In this document: one piece after another, positions 13,532-25,146 of the stretch
Layout: each line of letters starts with the position of its first letter
Position numbering within the stretch: the first letter of the stretch is position 1
Assembly: GCF_003286085.1 (NCBI RefSeq)
Contig: NW_020825294.1
Coordinates: 2,852,001 to 2,916,000 of the forward strand
Source: Drosophila persimilis
Lineage: Eukaryota > Arthropoda > Insecta > Diptera > Drosophilidae
Direction: 5' to 3'
DNA: 64,000 nt
Notes under the pieces: model-generated
Databases searched by the model: none
What the model saw: only the letters and a program-made list of their open reading frames with translations
What the model was told of the DNA's origin: nothing
Made by a program: the position numbers and the translations under genes

Positions 13532-13553
13532 TGCTAAGCTACTCTGTAAAAGA
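13532..13553 (+). repeat. copy of dispersed TGCTAAGCYACWCTG motif
   Basis: Reads TGCTAAGCTACTCTG followed by TAAAAGAG. The upstream context GCATGACAGTTTTTAA resembles that of the copy at 47206. Confidence 0.6.
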
Positions 13554-14871
13554 GAAAAAGAGTGCTCGTGGCAGCGACGGGAAATTATTTTCTACATTCT
13601 GGCTATAATAATTCTATACGACTGCTAACAGATCCTGAAATCTAGCATTCTTTATGATTATAGGTGTGGCCAGACTTTTAAACCAGTGTGACCACCATTT
13701 ATGAACAAAAGACACAACATTTCTCTTAAGGGCATAACAATAATAATAATCTTTCATAACCTAAACTCCAATGGGATGGAAATATTCCCGCAAATGCAAT
13801 GAATGCAAAATCTGAGGTTTAATTAAAATTCCCATGCACATTTAAGCACATTTTTGTTTCCGATGTAATGCGTTTTCATGCACAAATAAATTCATTCCAA
13901 ACATTTCGATTGACCAATTATCATCGTTCGCATATTTTCGGGTTTTTTTGGGGCTGTCACGAATAATTAACGCTAAACATGCAAAAATAACCAGCCAGGC
14001 GGGCATTCGCCACAAAAACTGCATAACAGCCACAACAATTCCAATCGGCAATCAAATTTTAATTATTTTATTATTTACGGCAGGAACAAAAATTCTAAAT
14101 AAAACCCTTGCGGCACAGCTACTCCGGAAGAGAGCCAGATTTAGATTTTTCCAGGGTACAATTTAAAGGAAAATTCTACACAAAAAAAGGCGGAGTTTTT
14201 TCCATTAAAAATTACCGGAAATATGCTGGTTATGGTCATTTCTTTCACACAGTGGCTTAGCAACAAAAGTCTTAATGTCTGGCAATGCCTTACGGCAATA
14301 GTCATAAAGAAAATCGATTCAAATCCCAGCTGGCAGAAAATTTCAGAAAACTTCAAGATTAAAATACAAATAAGTTGGAAAAACTATTCCCTATCTCCAA
14401 ATATTATTTCCTGGTCATGATGGGATGTAAGTAGATGATTTAAGGACTCTGCAGGACTCTTTGATTCCTTGGATCTTCCTCTGTAGAACCTCCATGGACA
14501 CATGAATTGCCATAGGCTATAAAATCTTTAGTTGGCAATTTTTATACTCTTAAAAAACTAATTCATTTCCCAGATTTTAATTCATTAGATGATGATATTT
14601 TTTTTTGCCTGCTTTCAGGCACTTGGAAGCCAGGGGACAAAGGGACAGCCGACTGTCTTTTGTCTCTTCCTTCAGTCGGGAGTCGAAAACACTTTTTGTT
14701 TGTAGCTGTAGGCACTTTAGCCCCCCACGCCGCCTCCCCTACCCCCCTCCCCCCGCACGCTGCACACAAAAGCTGCAGTAAAATGTCAAAATGCCAGGCA
14801 AAAAAGTTGCCCTGAAAAGTACATAAGCACTTATATACACACACCCATGTACATGGGGGTACTGTCTGCCG

Positions 14872-14932
14872 CTGCCTCTGCCCCTGCCCCTGCCCCTGCC
14901 TCTGCCCCTGCCTCTGCCCCTGCCTCTGTGGC
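14872..14932. repeat. CCCCTGCCTCTG minisatellite
   Basis: About ten 6-bp units alternate between CCCCTG and CCTCTG. The repeat gives a GQ-rich reverse-strand ORF that is an artefact. Confidence 0.85.
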
Positions 14933-15221
14933 TTGCAGGGCACTAAATTACTAGTAAATCCTGCGTGTGCATCCCAGCCACCATTAATTTTAGTGGCTGT
15001 CCTTGAGTGAATGTCCCTAAGTAATTGAAAACGAGTCCTGTTTTAAAGGGAACTTTAAATTTGTGTTATTTGTGCATCATTTTGATAAGAAAACTCTAGC
15101 ATCAAAGATTTGTAATGGGGAACTTTTTCTTGGGTATTTAATGGGCAATGAAGATATGCAGTTGAAATGCAAGAAATAAACTGAGCAAAGGGTCCCTCCA
15201 CTGTCTCTTCAACTCTGTTCC

Positions 15222-15246
15222 TCCCACTCACAGAGTAGCTTAGCAG
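15222..15246 (-). repeat. copy of dispersed TGCTAAGCYACWCTG motif (reverse orientation)
   Basis: Plus-strand sequence is CAGAGTAGCTTAGCAGTTA, the reverse of the motif. It directly abuts the left end of the Helitron-like element. Confidence 0.6.
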
Positions 15247-16400
15247 TTAGAGTTGCCTGCGAGCGGATTCGCTGAAAAGAGTTACTATTTTTATACCCGA
15301 TACTCAAAATGAGTATTGGGGTATATTAGATTTGTGGTAAAAGTGGATGTGTGTAACGTCCAGAAGGAATCGTTTCCGACCCCATAAAGTATATATATTC
15401 TTGATCAGCATCAATAGCCGAGTCGATTGAGCCATGTCTGTCTGTCCGTCTGTCCGTCCGTCCGTCTGTCCGTCTGTCCGTCCCCTTCAGCGCCTAATGC
15501 TCAAAGACTATAAGAGCTAGAGCAACGATGTTTTGGATCCAGACTTCTGTGATATGTCACTGCTCCAAAAATATTTCAAAACTTTGCCCCGCCCACTTCC
15601 GCCCCCACAAAGGGCGAAAATCTGTGGCATCCACAATTTCGACGATACGAGAAAACTAAAAACGCAGAATCGTAGAAGATGACTATATCTTCTAGAGTGC
15701 AAAATCTGAACCAGATCGTATAATTATTACAGCCAGAATCACGAAAACAATTTCACTCTTTCTCGCTCTGTCTCACTCTAACACACAGGTTTCATGGTCG
15801 GTTTTGCCAATTGCAAAATATGAGTTCAAGGATCTCAGAACCTATAAAAGCCAGAGCAACCAAATTTGGTATCCACACTCCTGTGATATCGGACCTTGAC
15901 CGTTTCCTGTCCAAATTTCGCCACACCCCCTTCCGCCCCCGCAAAGGACGAAAATCTGAGGCAACCACAAATCTCAGAGACTATTAAGGCTAGAGTAACC
16001 AAATTTGGTGCACACACTCCTTTAAGATGTCACTATAAAACGTATATCTCAGAATTTCGCCCCCCCCCCATCCGCCCCCACAAAGGACGAAAATCTGTTG
16101 CATCCACAATATTGCAGATTTGAGAAAACTAAAAACGCAGAATCATAGATAATGACCATATCTATTAGATTGTTGAATCTGGATCAGATCAGACCATTTT
16201 TTTAGCCAAAAGGAACAAATCAATTTGCAGTGGCTACGCAGCGCCCGACGTCACGCTCAGACTGATTTTCTGTCTCTCTCGCACGCACTCTTTGTCGTGT
16301 CGTTAAATATTAGCGGCGTCTGCCGGAGGAGAGCCATACTGACTTAGTATCGGGTATAACCTTAGAGTTGCGGTGTCCGCAGCAACTCACAACGTTCCCC
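15241..16400 (+). mobile_element. DINE-1/SGM-type Helitron-like element, non-autonomous
   Basis: The element contains TATACCCGATACT (15292-15304) and its exact inverse AGTATCGGGTATA (16346-16358). The left end also folds on itself (GATACTCAAAATGAGTATTGG). Inside is the characteristic CGTTTCCGACCCCATAAAGT, TATATATTCTTGATCAGCA and TCAATAGCCGAGTCGATTGA series, then a GTCTGTCCGTCC microsatellite (15437-15482), as in INE-1/DINE-1 elements. The body has two to three diverged copies of a module of about 200-250 bp with CCGCCCCC, CAAAGGACGAAAATCTG and GAGAAAACTAAAAACGCAGAAT. Just inside the right end is a GAGTTGC...GCAACTC hairpin (16365-16388), the 3-prime hairpin expected of Helitron-like elements. 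No transposase or helicase ORF is present. Assignment is from remembered DINE-1/SGM features; exact termini are uncertain. Confidence 0.85.
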
Positions 16401-19400
16401 CTCGTTTTTTACCTAAAAAAATGCGATTAATTGGCGGTTATGTAATGGGCATTTCAATATTGTCCCAAAATGTTATTTAGCCATTTTGGTAGACTATAGT
16501 TTCACTTCTTTTCACTTTAAATATTTAACCTCAATATCCCGTTGTTAAATTTAAAAAAATGCTTACAAAAAAATGTGTGTCTAATTTTGTAACTTTTTTA
16601 CCATCAGATGAGTGTAAAAAACTAATTGTAGATCTGCTTAAACTGTAAACTTAATTTATAAAATTTTTATAAAAAAATAAAATACTAATAAACCTTTAAT
16701 CTTCCAAGATTTCACTCCATCACCATCTAAAATATTCTTACAATTTTCTTTATTTTCCGCTTCACATATGTATCATTTTTGTACAGAGCTCCTTGAGGTT
16801 TTCAGAAACGTTTAGGTTGTGATTTTCTCAAATTCCAAATGTAAAATAAATAGCAATAATAATAATTTTTAAAAATTCTACATCCCATAAGCCATAAAAG
16901 TCCTTGCCGAGGGCCATTTTGCACTTCACCGATGAGAGACGAGAGATCCAGTGGGGGAGATCTATTGTTAATGCTGCCCTGACCCAAGGCCCCAAGCGCC
17001 AAGCAATTTGCATGTGTAACGAGGCTGCTCATGACGATGCTGATGATGACGATGCTGATGATGATGAACTCCACGCACTTTTTGCAGGAAATGTCAGTCA
17101 GATCGTTACACTTTCATTTCGTTTTCTATGTGAATGGCGGGGGCGCTTCCCCCCTTCCATTGTGCGGCTCTGTCCATACATAAATCACATTTAAATGAAC
17201 TGAAGCATACAGACATACAGGCCCTATTCCCCCTTCCGTCCTATCGTGTAGGTACTTTATGGCTTTTGTTCCGTAATCGTTTTGACCAAAAAAAAAAGCG
17301 AAAAAAAAAAAGAATTAATATGTTTCCTGATGCCTGCAATTTGGTTGCACATTGTTTGTGGAAATTTCCTTCGACTTTTTAATTTGATTTTACACATTTT
17401 TTTGTCGCGGATTTACATATAAATTTATTTTCCTGTCTGTCGCTTTCAAAATAATATAAAACAATGCGAATATTAATTTTGCTTTTCGCGTAGATTAAAG
17501 CGCTTAAACAATCGATGGATTTATCGATTTATCGATTTTTTGCATGCCATTTTTTTACTTTATTTGTTTCCGTAGCCTTTTGCATGTAGACATGATTTTA
17601 GTCCTATTTAACCCCTCGATAACTACCGATAAATATCGATACCTACCCACAAAATCAGCAGATGTGAATGCTAGATGATTTCTGCCACCAATTCCAATGA
17701 AAATGCCATCTCTAATAACTCAAGTATTCATAAAGAAAGCGTACACAAATTTCCTTAGAGACGAGCTGTTGTTCTTTTGTTTTTTTTTTCGAAATTCTGT
17801 CGAAATTTCTAACCGATTAAATCAAATGTTCCAGGCAATTAAACCCAGACGAAACGGAGACGTGGGGACTACAATTTCATTCTGATTAAATTCGGGACAG
17901 GCCTCTGCACAGCAACTCTGACCAACTTGTAAATAATTGTTCCTTTGCTCCTCTCGGATGTGTGTTATGAAATGTGAGTCCGCTCGGCGAGTCTCATGTG
18001 TCGCTGTACGCTGGCGAGCGACTTAAATGCTGGGGCCTCAACGGTCACACATGTTCCCCTCCCAGGGCCCATCGAAAGCCAGAGAAATTACGAGGTCGAG
18101 AACTGGATTTCTACCCTACTCTCTGTTCTAACAGCAGCAGCAGCTGGTAGGGGATGGTGAATGGTGGATGGTGGCTGCTGGCGGGTTGGGGGTTTTTGTG
18201 GTTTCAAATATCCCATTTTATATCCAGAGAAAATTCCAAGCGGTTGGCAATTAGTGAAGTATGTATATACATCCTTGCAAGACAGGAATTAAGGTTTGTT
18301 CTAGAAAGATTATTTCAAATGGACTTCAAAAAGTGGGAATCTGGCAATTTTAAAATAAATGCAGGAGAAAATCAACAAAAAGACGAAAACAGCAAAGTAG
18401 AGACCCATTCCTTCTACCTTTTTCCTTTTCCTTTCTGGGCCGTCACCACATCTGCTCTCTTTCGAGGGTCCATCCATTTGACAAAGCTGAACGTTCAACG
18501 TTTGCTATCTCTTTCTAGCACTTGTCTCTCTGAGAGCCCAAAGACAGTGGATGGTCCTCACCACAGCGGACGACGCGTCCCCACTGGGAAAGCAATGGAA
18601 TGGAACTGCAAAAAGCTGTCTGCATTGCGTGAGAGCAGCAAAGATCCCGAGAAAAAGTCCAAGAACAGTCTGTGCCTCGCCGACATTCCTTGGGGGCCTC
18701 TGCCCATCGACAACAAATTAAAATACAGCCTCTTTTCACCATTACTACCGTGTGTTTACAATTGGTTCAATTCCGAAACGTATACATTTTCGCACAGAAC
18801 TACATATATTTATGAATATTCCATTTGATTTTATTTTATACGACTTCTGTTGGCGAAGATATATTTGATATTTGTTGACTGCTGGGAGGTGGGTTTTTAC
18901 GAAGAAAAAAAAACAAAAATGACTCCCCGAAAACGCTTTCAACTTGTATTTGCATTTGCATCTGGCCATGGCTGCCACGGGGGCATGGAGTCCTTCGTTT
19001 GGCTGCATAAATCAACAGATATGTATGTCGTGTGGGTTTTTTAGCAGTAAAATAAATATCAGTGCCATTAAGCGAATTAAAAAGAACCAGGTACTACTGC
19101 GCACAAATGTATCTATGAGATAGAGATTTTGCTGAAATATATATAGAATATTTTTGCGGATAACATAACCCAGACACAACTCTTTTTTTTTTTGGCCGCA
19201 AAAAGTTGTTCCAGCGAGAACACAGAAGGCAGATACTTGGATAGACAGGGATTCCAGATACAGATACGAGATACAGACAAGAGCATAATGAGCAGCATTA
19301 AAACTAATGAAAATCAACTTTGTCGGGGAGGCATTCGAAAGGGATGGATGCCCTGGGGGCGGGGAGGGGCCCCAAGAGCCGTGCAGCATAAAAATGTCGA

Positions 19401-19639
19401 CTTCTGTGGCAAAGCGTAGACACAATAAAAATAAAAGCAAATGCCGCCCCATCATCGACCTTCCCCCCCCAAAGCGCACCCCTCCCCTGGCCCAACACCC
19501 CGAAAAAAGCAACAATAAGAAAATTGCGAGACAGACAAAGTGGAAAACGCATAAAGATGGAAGCCAGAAGGCAGAAGAAGAACGGAGTGGAAGGGCAAAG
19601 CCGACGCGTTGTATGCCCTGCCAAATGCCAGGAGAAATA
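16401..19639. other. non-coding stretch
   Basis: No supportable gene. It holds a GATGATGAC run (about 17036-17068) and two clusters of ATCGAT/TATCGAT sites (17512-17538 and 17616-17642). The 224-codon plus-strand ORF at 18154-18828 is the longest open frame here but has no recognisable domain (see rejected items). Confidence 0.5.
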
Positions 19640-19870
19640 TTTGAATAATTCTTAAAAATAAAAAATAAATTAATATAAAAAAAACAAATTAATATAAAAA
19701 ATTGATAAAAAAAAATTAATAAAATATAAATTAATAAAAAAAATATAAATTAGTTACATTAATAAATAATAAAAAAACGAAAATTAAATAAAAAGAAAAA
19801 TAAATTAATAAAAAAAAATATATAATAAAAATCGTAGACTATCGTACGTTACAATATTTAAAAAAAAAAA
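19640..19870. repeat. A-rich low-complexity island
   Basis: About 230 bp of AAATTAATATAAAAAA-type sequence, like the islands at 5440 and 9930. Confidence 0.85.
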
Positions 19871-21060
19871 ATGTCTTTTGTTTGCAAAACCAATTTAAAT
19901 CGGGATAAATATCAAACGATAAATACATCTAGAGCATATGTTAGATAAATCAAAGCAGAATACATCTTACAGATACAAAAAAAAACACCACAAAAAATCC
20001 GCAGAAACTTAAAATTTAAACCCCTGAGTAAGCCATTCTTTGGCGCCAGTTTTTGTTTAAATGGAAAAATCGTATAGTACATTTATTAACGGCTCGTTCG
20101 GGAGCTCCCTGAATGTATCTGCGTATCTGTAAATGTTACCGTATAGCACACACACATATGCACATAATTTGGTGCCCTTTCGAGCCCAAATGAATGCGAG
20201 TCTGCACTTGAATGGGAAATGCGAAATGCGAATGCGAAAAGCGAATGCCGACACGAAAATGGGCTTCTTCTCTTAGTGTTCCCGTGTTCCGTGTTCTCTC
20301 CGTTTTCCGCTTTTTCCCTTTTATTTCCGCTGGCAAATGTATCTGTATCTGTATCTGTAGCCTGCGTCTGTGCATAATGTATCTACGTCTTGCCACTCGT
20401 GTTTGTTTATGCTTCCCCACCCAAAAAAAAAAAACAATAAAAAGGAGGAGAAAAGAAAAGAAAAGTTTTTATGCCTTTGTCTGGCGGTCGTCTCGTTCGT
20501 TGCTTATGTACGAGTAAACCCTGTATATCCACTGTATCTCTGTGGCTTACCGCACAACTTTAATAATTTAATTAAATTCCACCCTGCCCCCCTCGCGAGA
20601 GCCCAGAGTCCCGCTTTGATTGTTATTTAGGCCATTTGGCATAATGAGGCAGCATAATTCTCGCATAAAATCCAATTCAAGCCCATTTTTAGTTGGCCAA
20701 CTTCGCGGCTTTCTGATTGAATTACGGCCCAACACTCATACGAGTACATATACACATACAAATATGTATGCATGAAACCATGACTCAAAGATGCCCCAAG
20801 ATTAGAGAAAGTATCCAAATAAGAGTTCTCACTTTTTAAACTCCTACATTTTAACGCAAAAAACAATTCTTTTACAAGAAAAAACCGCTGATTTCAGCTC
20901 CGAACAAGAAACAAAGGAAAAAGAAAACCTAGTCTATTAGAAAAATATATGTTATGTATCTTTTGGACGCTTTTCTGGTCGAGAAGTCGAGAACGTGTCG
21001 CTACGTACTATTATCCGCGAGATCCTACGGATCTGATACGGAGAAAACAGATGCAACTTT
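19871..21060. other. non-coding stretch
   Basis: No supportable gene. GTATCTGTATCT repeats occur at about 20338-20362. A donor-like GTAAGCC on the minus strand near 20542 lacks a convincing partner exon. Confidence 0.5.
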
Positions 21061-21790
21061 TTCATCTGCTTAATCTCGAAATTTTATTTCCATTTTATTA
21101 AAATTTTATTTGATCTTTTATTGCAGTTTATATTAATTTTTTAATTTTATTGCTATTTTATATCATATTTTTGTATTTATTTTTTTCTTTATTGTATTTT
21201 TGATTCTAAAATAATATGACTGGTACAAATTATGTTGTTTCATATAACTGTTAGAGCAACTTATACAACAATCACAGGAAAAATTACAAAGGTTAAAAAA
21301 AAAACAACATTGTCTCAAGGTCGAAAAATTTGGAGGGGGATATTATTTGGTTCAATTATCAATCCAGGTTTCTATTGCTTTTCATTTCAGTCCAATTTTA
21401 TTCCATTTTATTTTATATTTTATTCCATTTTATTTTATATTTTATTCCATTTTATTTTATATTTTATTCCATTTTATTTTATATTTTATTCCATTTTATT
21501 TTATATTTTATTCCATTTTATTTTATATTTTATTCCATTGGATTTTCTATTTTATTTTTTATTCCAATTCGTTTTTTTATTCTATTTCATTAAATATTTT
21601 ATTTAATTTTATTTTATTCCATTTGGTCTAAATTTTCTTTAATTTAATTTTAATCATTTTTATTTCATTTTGTATTCTCTTTTTTTCTGTTTAATAATAT
21701 TCCATATCTATAATCTTTTACATTTATCAATTATTATTTTTTCTATTTTTATTATATTGTATTTTATAATTTATTTCATTTAATCGTCAA
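21061..21790. repeat. T-rich island with 22-bp tandem repeat
   Basis: A 700-bp T-rich island. From about 21400 to 21540 a 22-bp unit built on ATTCCATTTTATTTTATATT is repeated more than six times with almost no divergence, unlike the degenerate flanks. Open frames through it are artefacts. Confidence 0.9.
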
Positions 21791-24700
21791 TCTGTAGACT
21801 CTTCAGACTATGATCTACCGATTCCACATCCATTTGCATAACCTTTAACCCCAGAAATAATGAGATATTCCACTCCATACATTCAAAATGACATGCGGGA
21901 TTCCAGCTGTAACCCAAAGCCCATCTACCACCTGCCGTTCGGATGGGTGCCGCCTCCACACTCGCCCCACTCGCAGCAGCTCCCCTCTGGAAAGCAGTTT
22001 ACATCCCACAGTCGGAATCAGAATCAGAATCCGAATCCGAGTCAAGAGTCAGTGTCACGCCCTGTTATTAAAGCTACTCATCAATTTGAAGTGCCCCATC
22101 CATGTGCTTGACTCCTCGTTCAGCCGCAGCTTAAGGGATCTATCCGATACGTGTATATGGAATATACTTTTATATACTTTTTATTTGTGTGTGTGTGTGT
22201 GTGGTTTTGGCTCTCGGCAAACAATAAATGTCAGAAGCACATTCATGGCTGTGCGCTGATTGTAACACATTTCGCAGTGGGAGATACATTTGTAACTGGC
22301 AGATACAGGACACAAAAGAGTCTATGTCTATCTATCATCTGAAGGGGAGAACCAATGTGCAGCGCACATTTTTGTTGTGGGAAAATTATCCTGTGGATGC
22401 ATTCAAATCCATTTGTATCTTTGTTCCATGAGAATTTATTCTTTTCGTCAATAAACCCCTGGAAATTTGTATATTAAAAATAAATAATACCTCTGTAAAA
22501 TACCCCTTCGAGCGCATTTGAAAGTCGTGGATTCGCTGCACAAATGTCCCATAAACGAACAGATGCACCAGGGGTATCCAAAACCAACAGATCCATGATC
22601 CATGAGCTTCATTTCCGTGCACTTTCCTCCGAAAACGGCACGACATCTCTGCCTATCTGTTGTTGTTTTTCAGCCGGATTTGCACTTGACACGTACCGCA
22701 AATAAAACAAAATAAAACAAAAGAAAATGGCATAAATGCCTCCGTCCCTCCAATCCTCCACATTCCCCCCTCCGTTCATGCCATTTTGCTCCGGTGCCGT
22801 GCTTATCAATAATACGAATTCGACAGAGCCATAAATAGGTCTGACTCAAGAAATGCATTATCGCGCGGGTGCCGAGAGGTCAGAATAATTGGAGAATATG
22901 TGCGACATTGACGGGGGCTAGTGGGTCGAACGGTGTACAGTGTACAGTGTACAGTGCGTTTCATGGCCATACAGAGGAAACCAAAAGCAAAAGCAAAAGC
23001 TGATGGAAATGAGCCGCAGATTTAATGAAAAGTCGAAAAGAAAACCCATGAAGAAAGTGAAGCAAAAAAAAGCCCATATTTGTTTCAAAAGTATCTGTAT
23101 CTTTGCTCTTAGCTGCAGATTTATCTGTATCTGTATGTTTTCTTCGTTTCATCTCTTTATGTATCTGTATCTGTGTCTCTATCTCTATCTGGATAGATGC
23201 AACTCCTTGGTGCATGGATTCGTATCTCGAAATGTATCTGCATTTTCTTTTTTTTTGTACCTATAAATGTATCTGTATCTCTGCCTATTCAATTGTTCAC
23301 AGCTGTAGATGTATCTCTATTTTAATCGTTATTCGTAGATAAATTTGTATCTGTATCTTTATGTTAGTCATCTGTATCTTTCCTTGTAGCTCTATCTTCT
23401 CTCTCTATCTCTCTAGCTTTATCTTCATTCATATCTCTAAATGTATCTGTATCTTTTATATGTATCTCAAAACTGTTGCTCTAAAGCGCACTGTTTTTTT
23501 CTACTCATGTATTTGTTGCGCTTCCGTTTGTGGCTTTGAGGGCGACGATAATGTCAGACAAGGAAAAACAGAGAGAGAGGGGGCGGGGGAGAGGGAGTCC
23601 CTTTTCATTCCGATTGTATCTGTTGCACATATGTACGTTCGCCCGTACCGATACAGATACAGATACAGATACATTCTGCATGATTTATAAGTTTCTTTTT
23701 GTAGCCCACACAAAACAGATAATGCCAAGACATTGACCTTTTTTCCGCTTTGAAATACCAAAAACAAACACACAAAAACTTGTCGCAATTTTTTCCCTTT
23801 CTCTCTCTCTCTCTCTCTCCCGGTTCTCGTTCTCTTGTGTTCTTTGTTGTCAGATTAGCCGGCCAGTGGCCAAGTGGATAAACCAGTTTTCGTTTCCTCG
23901 TTTTGGGCTCTGCTTCTTGGCTCGACTTTGGCTAATTAGCTAAGAGCTGCTGCTGCTGCTGCTGTTGCTGCTGTTGCTTTCGGCCCGGCTAAGAGGCCCT
24001 GCCCTGCTTCGAGTTTTGTAATGTTTGACCTACGAGTAAAAGGCATCTTTTTTTGGCCAACAAACAAATTAGTTAAAGTGACTTTTGAAATGGCCAAAAG
24101 ATATAGTTATAAGGCAGATAAAAATATGTATATCTTTTGCTTAAAAACTAGCCAATAAATGTTTCTTTTAGGCCATTACTTGATGATGAAAAAATTGTGA
24201 AAAAAAACCCTTGAAATGATAAAATAAAATACACTTTTTTGGGGGTTCTTTGCTTACTCAATGCTTGTTTTCTAAAAAAGTAATTTCTTTTATTTATATT
24301 CCACGTATTTCACCATAAAAATGGATGATTCCATTCGGTTTCCCCGACATTTCCATGACTCACTTCTCGCTTGAGTTCTGAGAGTTTAACAAAGAGTTTG
24401 CTTTGTTGTACGTATAAAAGATACATGTATGTATGTACAGTAATATATGTTGTTAATAGAGACCGGTTGTTAGGGAGGGGGAGGGGCGGACCTTGACACC
24501 TGCCCGTAAGCAGCGGAATCAACAAGCGAATAAAACACATAGAAACGAAGGCAATCTCCAGCTTCGTTTGAATCTCTCTTTCTTGCAGGCTTTCCATAGC
24601 CGAAAGGGGGTAAAACAATTACCAAAACAGGATACTAAAACCGTCAAGAGAGCCGAACCACCCTCCTCCCGCCACCCCCCCAAGGAGTGTGTAATTATTT

Positions 24701-25082
24701 TTCCTACGCTTTATTTGTGGGGTGAAAATGTTCACTTTATTTTCCGCCTGATTGGGCATTTGTTTCAATGTTATTTTGTCGTCTTTATACGTCTTCCATT
24801 ACGGTTAATCTTCTAGTATAATGGCTTAAATTTAGTCGTTGATTGTGGGTCAAGAGCGGAATGAATTTCATGATTATTATTATTAATTTGTGAAATCTGA
24901 AGCTCAAGGTTACATTTTTAAACTTCAATATTACAGTTTTTATCGGAACTTTATTTCCAAGATTTTTTGAAACCTACCAGCAACACATTTCTAGCTAGAA
25001 TTTCACATTTTACAATCTCCCACAATATAAAAAAATTACCCTATTTTAGAAAACGTAATATTTGATATTCTCTTGCACTTAC
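21791..25082. other. non-coding stretch with microsatellites
   Basis: No supportable gene. It contains a dispersed GTATCTGTATCT microsatellite region (23090-23470, reverse orientation at 23650-23673), a GT run (22187-22202), GTGTACA repeats (22933-22956), a CT run (23801-23820) and a GCT run (23948-23973). It would be intronic in the inferred minus-strand gene. Confidence 0.5.
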
Positions 25083-25146
25083 CATTTACGATGATGATGA
25101 AAATGATCGACACGAATGCAATGTTGAAAGCACATTTTGAGGACAT
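25083..25146 (-). CDS. predicted first coding exon (signal peptide) of a minus-strand gene
   Basis: On the minus strand an ATG (25146-25144) opens 21 codons: MSSKCAFN, then a strongly hydrophobic run I-A-F-V-S-I-I-F-I-I-I-V, then N and the first base of a glycine codon. It ends at a near-ideal donor, AAATG|GTAAGTGCAAG, after 25083. This is the usual shape of a Drosophila secreted or cell-surface protein gene: a signal peptide on its own exon ending in phase 1. A candidate acceptor (GGATCCCAG) lies just upstream of the ATG. The long leader and promoter-like region at 25147-26850 lies upstream, and the microexon at 12865-12897 shares its phase. The gene identity is not recognised; later exons would lie to the left, outside the window. 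Confidence 0.55.

Larger units (their letters stand above)
12898..15220. other. non-coding stretch, probably intronic
   Basis: No supportable gene. It holds a copy of the dispersed TGCTAAG motif at 13532-13553 and a CCCCTGCCTCTG minisatellite at about 14872-14932. If the minus-strand gene model is right, this is part of its long intron. Confidence 0.5.

Noticed and set aside
18154..18828. 224-codon plus-strand ORF
   Set aside because: It is long for non-coding DNA and starts with ATG, but has no domain, mixed low-complexity composition and no promoter or splice context. Conservation would be needed to revive it.
21232..21631. Overlapping ORFs rich in F, I, L and Y
   Set aside because: They are translations of the T-rich 22-bp tandem repeat.
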